From Candidatus Nomurabacteria bacterium RIFCSPLOWO2_01_FULL_41_12 (GTDB taxonomy: Bacteria > Patescibacteriota > Minisyncoccia > Phycocordibacterales > UBA9973): a DNA stretch of 27,012 bases. The translations under genes and the position numbers were made by a program. The DNA lies in NCBI GenBank assembly GCA_001787035.1, contig MFUY01000030.1, forward strand, positions 7,919-34,930, in the 5' to 3' direction. A model generated the notes under the pieces. It was not told where the DNA came from and did not search any database. It was given only the letters and a program-made list of their open reading frames with translations. Below are positions 1 to 5,772 of this stretch, piece after piece. Each line of letters opens with the position of its first letter. Within the stretch, counting starts at the first letter, position 1.

Positions 1-309
1 AAGAATATGGCAGAGCGGACTGCTACCAATGCGCCAATGCAGGGCACCGCGGCGGATATCATCAAGCTAGCTATCAGGTATGCGGAAGAGGATTTAAAAA
101 AAGAAGGGTTACTGGGGAAAGTACATCTAGTACTCCAGATTCACGACGAGCTAGTATATGAAGTAGAGGAACAGGTATTATTAAAAGCTGATAGAATAAT
201 AAAAAATGCGATGGAGGGTGTGCTGGGGAGGTCGTATTTACATTACAAAACGGACATTCCGCTTTTGGTGCATTCCGGCTATGGAGATAATTTTGGGGAG
301 GTAAAATAA
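1..309 (+). CDS. polA: DNA polymerase I, C-terminal end (partial)
   Basis: This is the last 102 codons of a family A DNA polymerase; the gene begins before the window and the frame is open from base 1. The AERTATNAPMQGTAADIIK segment matches the polymerase stretch around the O-helix/fingers-palm junction, and QIHDELVYEV is motif C, whose His-Asp-Glu holds a catalytic metal-binding acid. The protein ends in the usual place, shortly after motif C, so the C-terminus is intact. In the family the enzyme fills gaps after excision repair and replaces RNA primers. Here it lies near uvrA, uvrB, uvrC, mutM and ruvA, so the region is rich in DNA repair genes. Whether the upstream part keeps the 5'-nuclease and proofreading domains cannot be seen. 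Confidence 0.95.
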   Translation, partial: KNMAERTATNAPMQGTAADIIKLAIRYAEEDLKKEGLLGKVHLVLQIHDELVYEVEEQVLLKADRIIKNAMEGVLGRSYLHYKTDIPLLVHSGYGDNFGEVK

Positions 310-318
310 AGTCTTTTA

Positions 319-327
319 TGCTACAAT
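319..327 (+). promoter_or_regulatory. Extended -10 promoter, leaderless start of the methyltransferase gene
   Basis: TGCTACAAT is an extended -10 element (TGn plus TACAAT at 322-327). Only six bases separate it from the ATG at 334, so the expected transcription start falls on the ATG itself. An AGAGG touches the ATG and is too close to serve as a ribosome binding site. No convincing -35 is seen. Confidence 0.55.
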
Positions 328-333
328 CAGAGG

Positions 334-822
334 ATGGAAACTAAGAATTCTTATACAGGCACTATACATGGAGTTTTAGCGCACTCATACTCAATTTATT
401 TCATCTTGTTTTTAATCGGTATTTGCCTCGACCTTATTTTTTCCACCCGAAGCGGATCCGCCTTTGGCGGAGAGATTTTTACGGACTCTATTATGGTACC
501 ACTCGGGCTCCTTTTTTTAGTCTTGGCTACCATTATAATACTTTGGGCGCAAAAAACTGGACGGGATTTTAGAAAAGTGGCAGAAGTAAAAACAGAACAT
601 TTCTGCCGCGGACCGTATTGTTATACTAGAATTCCCACGCAGTGGGGGCTTTTCTTCTTAATGCTTGGTTTTGGAATTATTACTAATTCGTTTTTTATAG
701 TTTTGTTGACCACTATTGCATTTTTTATTTCTAAATTTATTTTCATCAGTAAACACGACAAAATTCTTATAGAGAAATACGGCGCGGCTTACATGGAATA
801 CAAGAAATTAGTTAAGTTTTAA
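334..822 (+). CDS. Isoprenylcysteine carboxyl methyltransferase / PEMT-like membrane methyltransferase
   Basis: A 162-residue membrane protein with several hydrophobic segments (roughly residues 10-32, 50-72, and 108-140). The C-terminal half carries the ICMT/PEMT family signature: a GPYCYTRIPTQWG segment in place of the usual GPYxxxRHPxY, and a terminal acidic stretch (KHDKILIEKYGAAYMEYKK) that binds S-adenosylmethionine and the substrate in the family. The His of RHP is replaced by Ile here, so activity is not assured. The substrate is unknown; bacterial members methylate small lipids or isoprenoids. Residues 36-47 (around FSTRSGSAFGG) are encoded by a 34-bp palindromic element that also occurs in uvrC. 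The start was chosen at the ATG that directly follows an extended -10 box. The next gene starts one base after its stop codon. Confidence 0.75.
   Translation: METKNSYTGTIHGVLAHSYSIYFILFLIGICLDLIFSTRSGSAFGGEIFTDSIMVPLGLLFLVLATIIILWAQKTGRDFRKVAEVKTEHFCRGPYCYTRIPTQWGLFFLMLGFGIITNSFFIVLLTTIAFFISKFIFISKHDKILIEKYGAAYMEYKKLVKF
440..473 (+). repeat. 34-bp palindromic element, copy A (in frame)
   Basis: A near-perfect palindrome centred on GGATCC, with TCCGCC-TTT-GGCGGA inside its right half. It matches 31 of 34 bases with the copy at 14854-14887 in uvrC. Both copies occupy the same codon phase and encode FS(T/A)R(S/G)GSAFGG. It adds a hydrophilic loop between two hydrophobic segments of the methyltransferase. 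Confidence 0.85.
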
Positions 823-823
823 T

Positions 824-1471
824 ATGATCTATCTTTTTGCTGGTGATGATGCCAAGAATAAACTTCTTGCTTATGAGAAATTTTTAAAGTCTATACCCTC
901 CGGCACAGAGACTTTCTTTATCAATAGGAATGACTTTAACAAAACTCAAATAGAGAGCCTTTATTCCGGCTCCGGACTTTTTTTCTCAAAGTGCGCGGTA
1001 ATATTTGAAAATATTCTTGAATATGAAGAAAATCGAGATTTTATTTTAGAGAAATTGAAACCAATGAGCAAGTCCCCAAACTCTTTTGTCTTCTTAGAAA
1101 GCAAATTGAATAAAATGATACTGGACATTTTTAAAAAGACGCGCGCGGAGTTAAACATTTTTATATTACCCAAAGCACAGACAGAAAAATTTAACAATTT
1201 TCTGGTAGCCAATGCGTTTGGGCAAAAGGATAAATTAAATCTCTGGATTTATTTCCGCCAAGCGGTAGACCGCGGGGTGGGGATGGAGGAGCTTATTGGT
1301 GTTCTTTTCTGGAAAGTTAAAGATATGCTGATAAAAAAAGATTTCCGCAAGTTCTCCGAGGCCGAACTTAAGAGTTCGGCCTCTCGTCTCTCTTTTCTTT
1401 TACCGGAAGCCAGAAAAGCTGGCCTTGACGCCGAAGCCGCTTTTGAGCAGTTTTTGTTGGAAGCTTTCTAG
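824..1471 (+). CDS. holA: DNA polymerase III delta subunit-like protein (reduced HolA)
   Basis: A 215-residue protein starting with MIYLFAGDDAKNKLLAYEKF, as in the first strand and helix of clamp-loader delta, with a C-terminal region (FRKFSEAELKSSASRLSFLL followed by ARKAGLDAEAAFEQFLLE) that fits the helical collar domain of HolA. The family delta subunit opens the sliding clamp ring and is usually about 330-350 residues, so this is a reduced version in which the middle AAA+-like part is shortened. No Walker A is seen, as expected for delta. The start follows the previous stop by one base, implying translation within one mRNA. A perfect 11-bp inverted repeat in the C-terminal domain codes for part of the collar. 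The main alternative is a distant clamp-loader relative of unknown role. Confidence 0.7.
   Translation: MIYLFAGDDAKNKLLAYEKFLKSIPSGTETFFINRNDFNKTQIESLYSGSGLFFSKCAVIFENILEYEENRDFILEKLKPMSKSPNSFVFLESKLNKMILDIFKKTRAELNIFILPKAQTEKFNNFLVANAFGQKDKLNLWIYFRQAVDRGVGMEELIGVLFWKVKDMLIKKDFRKFSEAELKSSASRLSFLLPEARKAGLDAEAAFEQFLLEAF
1358..1383 (+). repeat. Perfect inverted repeat inside holA
   Basis: Arms GAGGCCGAACT and AGTTCGGCCTC (11 bp, perfect) flank a TAAG loop. It encodes the EAELKSSAS part of the protein. It appears to have replaced rather than lengthened the local helix, because the surrounding residues still align with the usual collar domain. Confidence 0.75.
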
Positions 1472-1476
1472 GAATC

Positions 1477-1505
1477 TTGATTTTTAGCCTTATTTCATAT
1501 ATATT
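1477..1505 (+). promoter_or_regulatory. Promoter for tRNA-Lys and uvrB
   Basis: TTGATT (1477-1482), a 17-base spacer and TATATT (1500-1505) form a good sigma-70-type promoter about 45 bases before the mature tRNA. No other promoter is obvious before uvrB, so the tRNA and uvrB may share it. Confidence 0.6.
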
Positions 1506-1550
1506 TTATTTCTATGTACCCGTAGCTGTTTTGGTAGGTCGTTCTTATAT

Positions 1551-1623
1551 GCGCCCGTAGCTCAGTCGGTAGAGCAGATCCCTTTTAAGGATAAGGTCGT
1601 TGGTTCGATCCCAACCGGGCGCA
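1551..1623 (+). tRNA. tRNA-Lys (anticodon UUU)
   Basis: The full cloverleaf can be drawn by eye: acceptor GCGCCCG pairs with CGGGCGC, D stem GCTC/GAGC, anticodon stem GATCC/GGATA with loop CTTTTAA (anticodon TTT at 1584-1586), T stem GTTGG/CCAAC with loop TTCGATC, and discriminator A at 1623. The outermost anticodon-stem pair is a G-A mismatch. CCA is not encoded (ACACA follows), so a CCA-adding enzyme is needed. uvrB begins 16 bases later. Confidence 0.96.
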
Positions 1624-1639
1624 CACAAATTTATCTTTC

Positions 1640-3886
1640 ATGAAAGACAAAATTTTTTTTAACCTAAAAAGCCCTTTCAAGCCGGCAGGAGACCAGCCGG
1701 CGGCTATTTTAAAGCTTATTAAAGGGCTAGAAAAAGGAATGAAAAAGCAGACATTGCTTGGCGCCACAGGCACTGGCAAGACTTTTACTATGGCGAATGT
1801 GATAGTAAAGTACAATAAACCGACACTAGTGATAGCGCATAACAAAACTCTGGCGGCCCAGCTGGCGCAAGAATTTAGGGGATTTTTTCCTGATGCGGCG
1901 GTGCATTATTTTGTTTCTTATTACGATTATTATCAGCCGGAAGCTTATATGCCAGCATCCGATACTTATATTGAAAAAGATGCTTCTATAAATAAAGAGA
2001 TAGATATGCTTCGTCATGCTTCTACGCAAGCGCTACTTACCCGGCCTGACGTTATTATCGTGGCATCAGTCTCCTGCATTTATGGTTTAGGTTCTCCGGA
2101 GGAATATGAAAAGGTTAATTTAAAGTTAGAAGTTGGGACGAAGATGGACAGGTTAACTTTAATGAAGAAATTGATTGAAATTCACTTTGAACGTACAAAT
2201 GCGGATTTAAATCCTGGAACTTTCCGTTCTATTGGAGCGCGAGTAGAATTTATGCCAATTTCAGAGACGATAATGTATCAGGTGGAATTTGAAGGGGGAA
2301 AAATCTCTAAAATTATTAAAGTAGACCCTATTTCTTCACAGATTATTTCCAAAGAAAATAATGTGTTTATTTTTCCCGCAAAGCATTTCATTACCGAAGA
2401 TGTGAAGAAAAAAAAAGCTTTAGTAGAAATTAAAAAAGAATTGAATACCCAATTAAAAAAATTTGAGCAAGAAGGGAAATTGTTAGAAGCTGAACGTATT
2501 AAGCGCCGTACTAATTATGATCTCGCGATGATGCGCGAAGTAGGATATTGTAGTGGCATAGAAAATTACTCACGCCACTTATCGGGAAAGAAAGAAGATG
2601 AACCGCCGGAAACACTTTTGTCTTATTTTCCCCGCCTGCTCCCGACCAATCGGGAGGGCGGGCAGGCAAAGCCCAATTTTCTTACTATTATTGACGAGTC
2701 GCATGTTACCCTGCCTCAATTACATGGCATGTATGCCGGAGATGCTTCTCGCAAGAAAACCCTTGTAGAATATGGTTTTCGCCTACCTTCAGCGAAGGAT
2801 AACAGACCTTTAAAATATCCTGAGTTTAGCGAGAGAATCGGGCAGGTAATTTATACATCCGCAACCCCATCGGATTTTGAAAGAAAAGAGAGCGAGCAAA
2901 TCGTGGAACAGATTATCCGCCCAACCGGACTGGTAGATCCGGAGACAATTGTAAGACCCGTATCGGCTCGGGGGCAGTCTTTTGCTCAGGCCCGGACCCA
3001 ACCAGACCATTCGCAAAAGTCTGATCCTTCGCCTCAATACCCTGGCCAAATTCAGGACTTTATCATAGAAACAGAAAAGACAATTAAAAAAGGTTTTCGA
3101 GTCTTGGCGACGACGCTGACAAAAAAGATGGCGGAAGATTTGACTGCATATTTAAAAGAACGTGGGTTTAAAGCTGAGTACTTGCATTCTGATATTAAAA
3201 CTATGGACCGAATCAAGATACTTACCAAATTTAGGCATGGAGGAAAAGGAGAACCTGCCCCGTCCCAAGCCGAAGGCTTTGGTTCGGGGTTTGATGTATT
3301 AGTAGGGGTGAATTTACTTCGCGAGGGGCTTGATTTGCCGGAAGTAGCGCTCATTGGCATATTAGACGCTGATAAAGCAGGGTTCTTGCGTTCCGAAACG
3401 TCTCTTATTCAGACGATAGGTCGTGCTGCGCGTAATTCAGAGAGCAAAGTTATTCTTTATGCAGATATTATAACAGGTGCGATGGACTACGCTTTAAAGG
3501 AAACTGCCCGTCGCCGCAACACCCAACTTGCCTACAATAAAAAGCATGGCATTACTCCAAAGACAATTATGAAGCATATTAAAGACATTACCGAGGAACT
3601 GGAGAGTGAACACGGGAAAGTAGTAAATGCAGAACTGGCGCTTGATTTGGAAATTTTCAGGAAGGCTTACAAAAAAGAATTAACAAAACCCTTCAAGCCT
3701 GCCGGCTTGGGAGAATCTCGCCTTTCAGACCGAGAAATTGAGATGTTGACTTATGAGAAAATAATAAAAATAAAAGAGAAAGAAATGAACAAGGCGGTAA
3801 AAGAACTGGACTTTGAAACTGCGGCAATATTGAGAGATGAGATCGGTGTGCTTAGAGCAAGATCAGATAAAAAAGACAACATATAA
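1640..3886 (+). CDS. uvrB: UvrABC system protein B with in-frame insertions
   Basis: UvrB is the DNA-damage-verifying helicase-like subunit of nucleotide excision repair. Visible motifs: FKPAGDQP at the N-terminus, Walker A GATGTGKT (about residues 41-48), the DNA-gripping beta-hairpin around SYYDYYQPEAY, DESHVTLPQ (Walker B region), the second RecA domain with VGVNLLREGLDLPE and IQTIGRAARN, and a C-terminal UVR motif (LDFETAAILRDEI) that contacts UvrC. At 748 residues it is longer than the usual 660-680. The excess is in short hydrophilic insertions at about residues 331-342, 437-465 and 534-548, each lying on a palindromic DNA element; a fourth palindrome lies at about residue 685, before the UVR motif. 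All catalytic motifs remain, so the protein is probably active. The ATG was chosen because it places FKPAGDQP at its normal distance from the start. Confidence 0.97.
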   Translation: MKDKIFFNLKSPFKPAGDQPAAILKLIKGLEKGMKKQTLLGATGTGKTFTMANVIVKYNKPTLVIAHNKTLAAQLAQEFRGFFPDAAVHYFVSYYDYYQPEAYMPASDTYIEKDASINKEIDMLRHASTQALLTRPDVIIVASVSCIYGLGSPEEYEKVNLKLEVGTKMDRLTLMKKLIEIHFERTNADLNPGTFRSIGARVEFMPISETIMYQVEFEGGKISKIIKVDPISSQIISKENNVFIFPAKHFITEDVKKKKALVEIKKELNTQLKKFEQEGKLLEAERIKRRTNYDLAMMREVGYCSGIENYSRHLSGKKEDEPPETLLSYFPRLLPTNREGGQAKPNFLTIIDESHVTLPQLHGMYAGDASRKKTLVEYGFRLPSAKDNRPLKYPEFSERIGQVIYTSATPSDFERKESEQIVEQIIRPTGLVDPETIVRPVSARGQSFAQARTQPDHSQKSDPSPQYPGQIQDFIIETEKTIKKGFRVLATTLTKKMAEDLTAYLKERGFKAEYLHSDIKTMDRIKILTKFRHGGKGEPAPSQAEGFGSGFDVLVGVNLLREGLDLPEVALIGILDADKAGFLRSETSLIQTIGRAARNSESKVILYADIITGAMDYALKETARRRNTQLAYNKKHGITPKTIMKHIKDITEELESEHGKVVNAELALDLEIFRKAYKKELTKPFKPAGLGESRLSDREIEMLTYEKIIKIKEKEMNKAVKELDFETAAILRDEIGVLRARSDKKDNI
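2631..2662 (+). repeat. Palindromic element inside uvrB (first)
   Basis: CCCGCC and GGCGGG form an outer stem, CTCCCGA and TCGGGAG the inner stem, with loop CCAA and a TG bulge. It encodes part of RLLPTNREGGQAKPN, which is inserted between YFP and the strand before DESHV, where ordinary UvrB has only a residue or two. Confidence 0.8.
2975..3023 (+). repeat. Inverted repeat inside uvrB (second)
   Basis: Arms CAGTCTTTTGC and GCAAAAGTCTG match at 10 of 11 positions around a GC-rich loop. The encoded stretch, about 28 residues between VRPV and GQIQDF, is absent from ordinary UvrB, in which the two flanks are nearly joined. Confidence 0.7.
3258..3289 (+). repeat. Palindromic element inside uvrB (third)
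   Basis: The arms CCCCGTCCCAAGCC and GGCTTTGGTTCGGGG pair with few mismatches around GAA. The encoded PSQAEGFGSG lies just before FDVLVGVNLLREG, where other UvrB proteins have a short turn. Confidence 0.8.
3694..3709 (+). repeat. Small palindrome inside uvrB (fourth)
   Basis: CAAGCC-TGCC-GGCTTG lies in the low-conservation linker before the UVR motif and encodes part of KPAGLGE. It is shorter than the others and could be chance. Confidence 0.4.
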
Positions 3887-3899
3887 GAATTAAACATTG

Positions 3900-3908
3900 T
3901 GATATAAT
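3900..3908 (+). promoter_or_regulatory. Extended -10 promoter, leaderless start of the first patatin gene
   Basis: TGATATAAT is an extended -10 with a consensus TATAAT (3903-3908). Seven bases then lead to the ATG at 3916, so the transcript should begin at or one base before the start codon. No good -35 or Shine-Dalgarno is seen. Confidence 0.65.
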
Positions 3909-3915
3909 TATTATT

Positions 3916-5421
3916 ATGGAAAGACCACCAAATATAAATACACCTCGGAGTCAGGATAATTCTAAGCCCATAGATTTTTCACCCTATGAATTAAACTATA
4001 ATGAATTTTGGGGCTTGGTTTCGGTGGTAAACTCTAAAGATCCTAAAATAACAGCTAAGGACAAAGCTGACACTAAAGCCCAACTTGCGGCGCACAATGC
4101 GGCTTTAGCTAAAAAGAGAGGAACTAAAGGAAAGGAAGCATACTCCTCAGAGGAACTTTCTCACCTTTCTGAAACTGGAGCTTCGAAAGAAGAATTTGAT
4201 TTTTATCAAAATCATTTTAAAGGTATGGCTGACAGGCACAATAAGCGGAAGGGATGGGAAAGGATTGTTGATAAAAATATATTAGAAAATGACAAGCCTA
4301 AACGTCCCAAAAAAATCAGCAAGGAATATGTCATGCAAGAGCGGGCGGAGATGGAAAATCGGGATTTTGATCGGATGTTAGATCAAGAACGACGCGAATG
4401 GGATCCAGATCTGCAACGAGTTGTTGAAGCTTTAAAGTCCAAACGTGACGATCCGGAAGGAAAGGGAAAAAAGCGTGTTGTTGTTATGTATCAATTAGGA
4501 GGAGGGCTTAAAGGACCAGCTGGAGGAGCAGTGGTTGCCGCGCTTCACGAAATGGGAATTACACCAGCTATATTTAAGGCGCTAGTAGGTTCATCTTGTG
4601 GTCTGGATAATGAGATTTATTATGCTGATGGCAAGGAGTCTACTTACCGGGGTATTTCTATATATTATGAAGAATGTAATACAAAAAAATTCTTAGATGT
4701 AAGACCGGGTCGCTTAGATCAAATAATGGATGTTAGTGTAGTGGAAGATGCTATGCGAGAAGGGCCAAAAGCACTCAATCAAGAACGTATTAAGAATCAG
4801 CCATGTGAGATTCACGCAGTTGTAACACCAGTAAATAGCGGTAAAGCTAAATTAGTTGATGTGAAAACGGCAGTTAATGAATCTGGAAAACCTGATATGA
4901 TTGCCGCAGTAAAAGGGTCTATGAATGTCAGATTATTTCGTGCTCCCGGTACTATGGTAAATGGGGAACTGGTGGAAGACGGAAGTTTTGGTAAAATGGA
5001 ATTACAAACAATAATTGATAAATTTAAACCAGATGATCCTGATGTGGAATTTTCTATTTTAGTAATACCTAATACACCTTTTAAGAAGTTGGAAGAATTT
5101 AAAGCGTCAGACAGTTTACTTGAACATCTTCCTGACACTGATCTTATTAATTCAGGAAGTGTTGGCACATTCAGGAAATTTCAGCGAGTTTCTGCCGGAA
5201 TGCGTGATATGGTAAGAGAATTTAAAGAAGCCAAGGGGGTTAACATTGGTGTTCTTTGGCCACCTGATACAGGGCTAGATACCCTTGATCAGGACCCAGA
5301 TCAGATGAAGATTGCTGTAGTAGATACTATTAGAGATACAGTTAGACAATTTGGGGAATTACCACTAGAAAAAATAAAAATATACGAGAGTGAAGAATCC
5401 CAAGATCAAAAAGCAGCTTAG
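3916..5421 (+). CDS. Patatin-like phospholipase domain protein
   Basis: A 501-residue protein. The first 190 or so residues are charged, helical and of unknown function. The patatin fold follows: VVVMYQLGGGLKGPAGGAVVAAL holds the oxyanion glycine loop, GSSCG (Ser227) is the nucleophile elbow GxSxG, and EDGSFG (Asp355) is the second catalytic residue of the Ser-Asp dyad. Family members hydrolyse acyl esters of phospholipids or other lipids. No signal peptide or membrane segment is seen, so the protein is cytoplasmic unless exported by another route. It heads a co-directional set with acpS, an acyl-activating fusion and a second patatin, which suggests it supplies acyl chains or removes damaged lipids. 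The long charged N-terminus is not part of the patatin fold and I do not recognise it. Confidence 0.85.
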   Translation: MERPPNINTPRSQDNSKPIDFSPYELNYNEFWGLVSVVNSKDPKITAKDKADTKAQLAAHNAALAKKRGTKGKEAYSSEELSHLSETGASKEEFDFYQNHFKGMADRHNKRKGWERIVDKNILENDKPKRPKKISKEYVMQERAEMENRDFDRMLDQERREWDPDLQRVVEALKSKRDDPEGKGKKRVVVMYQLGGGLKGPAGGAVVAALHEMGITPAIFKALVGSSCGLDNEIYYADGKESTYRGISIYYEECNTKKFLDVRPGRLDQIMDVSVVEDAMREGPKALNQERIKNQPCEIHAVVTPVNSGKAKLVDVKTAVNESGKPDMIAAVKGSMNVRLFRAPGTMVNGELVEDGSFGKMELQTIIDKFKPDDPDVEFSILVIPNTPFKKLEEFKASDSLLEHLPDTDLINSGSVGTFRKFQRVSAGMRDMVREFKEAKGVNIGVLWPPDTGLDTLDQDPDQMKIAVVDTIRDTVRQFGELPLEKIKIYESEESQDQKAA

Positions 5422-5463
5422 TGTCTTTACATCAATGAGATTTTGAGAATTTTTTATACTTTT

Positions 5464-5769
5464 ATGAAAATAGGAATTGATTTGGTGAAAATTACAGACC
5501 TTCAAAAAACAATTTACGGGGATTTAGAAAAAATTTTTACCATAGATGAACTTTCGTCGACCCCCAAAGAACTCGCGGGCATATTTGCCGCTAAAGAGGC
5601 CTTTTTTAAGGCATTGGGCCGCAAAGAAGATTGGTTGAGTGTTTGGCTGGAGCATGAAGATTCAGGTAAGCCGCTACTAAAGACCATATTACCTCTTGAT
5701 AATAAAAAAACAGAAGTTAGCATTAGTTATGCCGGAGAGTATGCAACGGCAATAGTAATAATTTTTTAG
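5464..5769 (+). CDS. acpS: Holo-[acyl-carrier-protein] synthase
   Basis: A 101-residue 4'-phosphopantetheinyl transferase that moves phosphopantetheine from CoA to a serine of an acyl carrier protein. MKIGIDLVKI contains the metal-binding Asp6, and FAAKEAFFKALG contains Glu45 and the Lys of the AcpS signature; SISYAGEYATAIVI is the typical final strand pair. It is a little shorter than common AcpS (about 120). The ATG at 5464 was chosen because GIDLV normally lies within the first ten residues; an upstream TTG in frame is less likely. The next gene starts three bases after its stop and encodes a protein with its own carrier domain, the obvious substrate. Confidence 0.9.
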   Translation: MKIGIDLVKITDLQKTIYGDLEKIFTIDELSSTPKELAGIFAAKEAFFKALGRKEDWLSVWLEHEDSGKPLLKTILPLDNKKTEVSISYAGEYATAIVIIF

Positions 5770-5772
5770 GCT

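Noticed and set aside
961..1212. Antisense open frame opposite holA and many others opposite known genes
   Set aside because: They are shadows of well-supported genes on the other strand, with no start signals or recognisable domains.
1681..1702. Repeated GCCGGC in the uvrB start
   Set aside because: It lies in FKPAGDQP, which is conserved in all UvrB proteins, and needs no special explanation.
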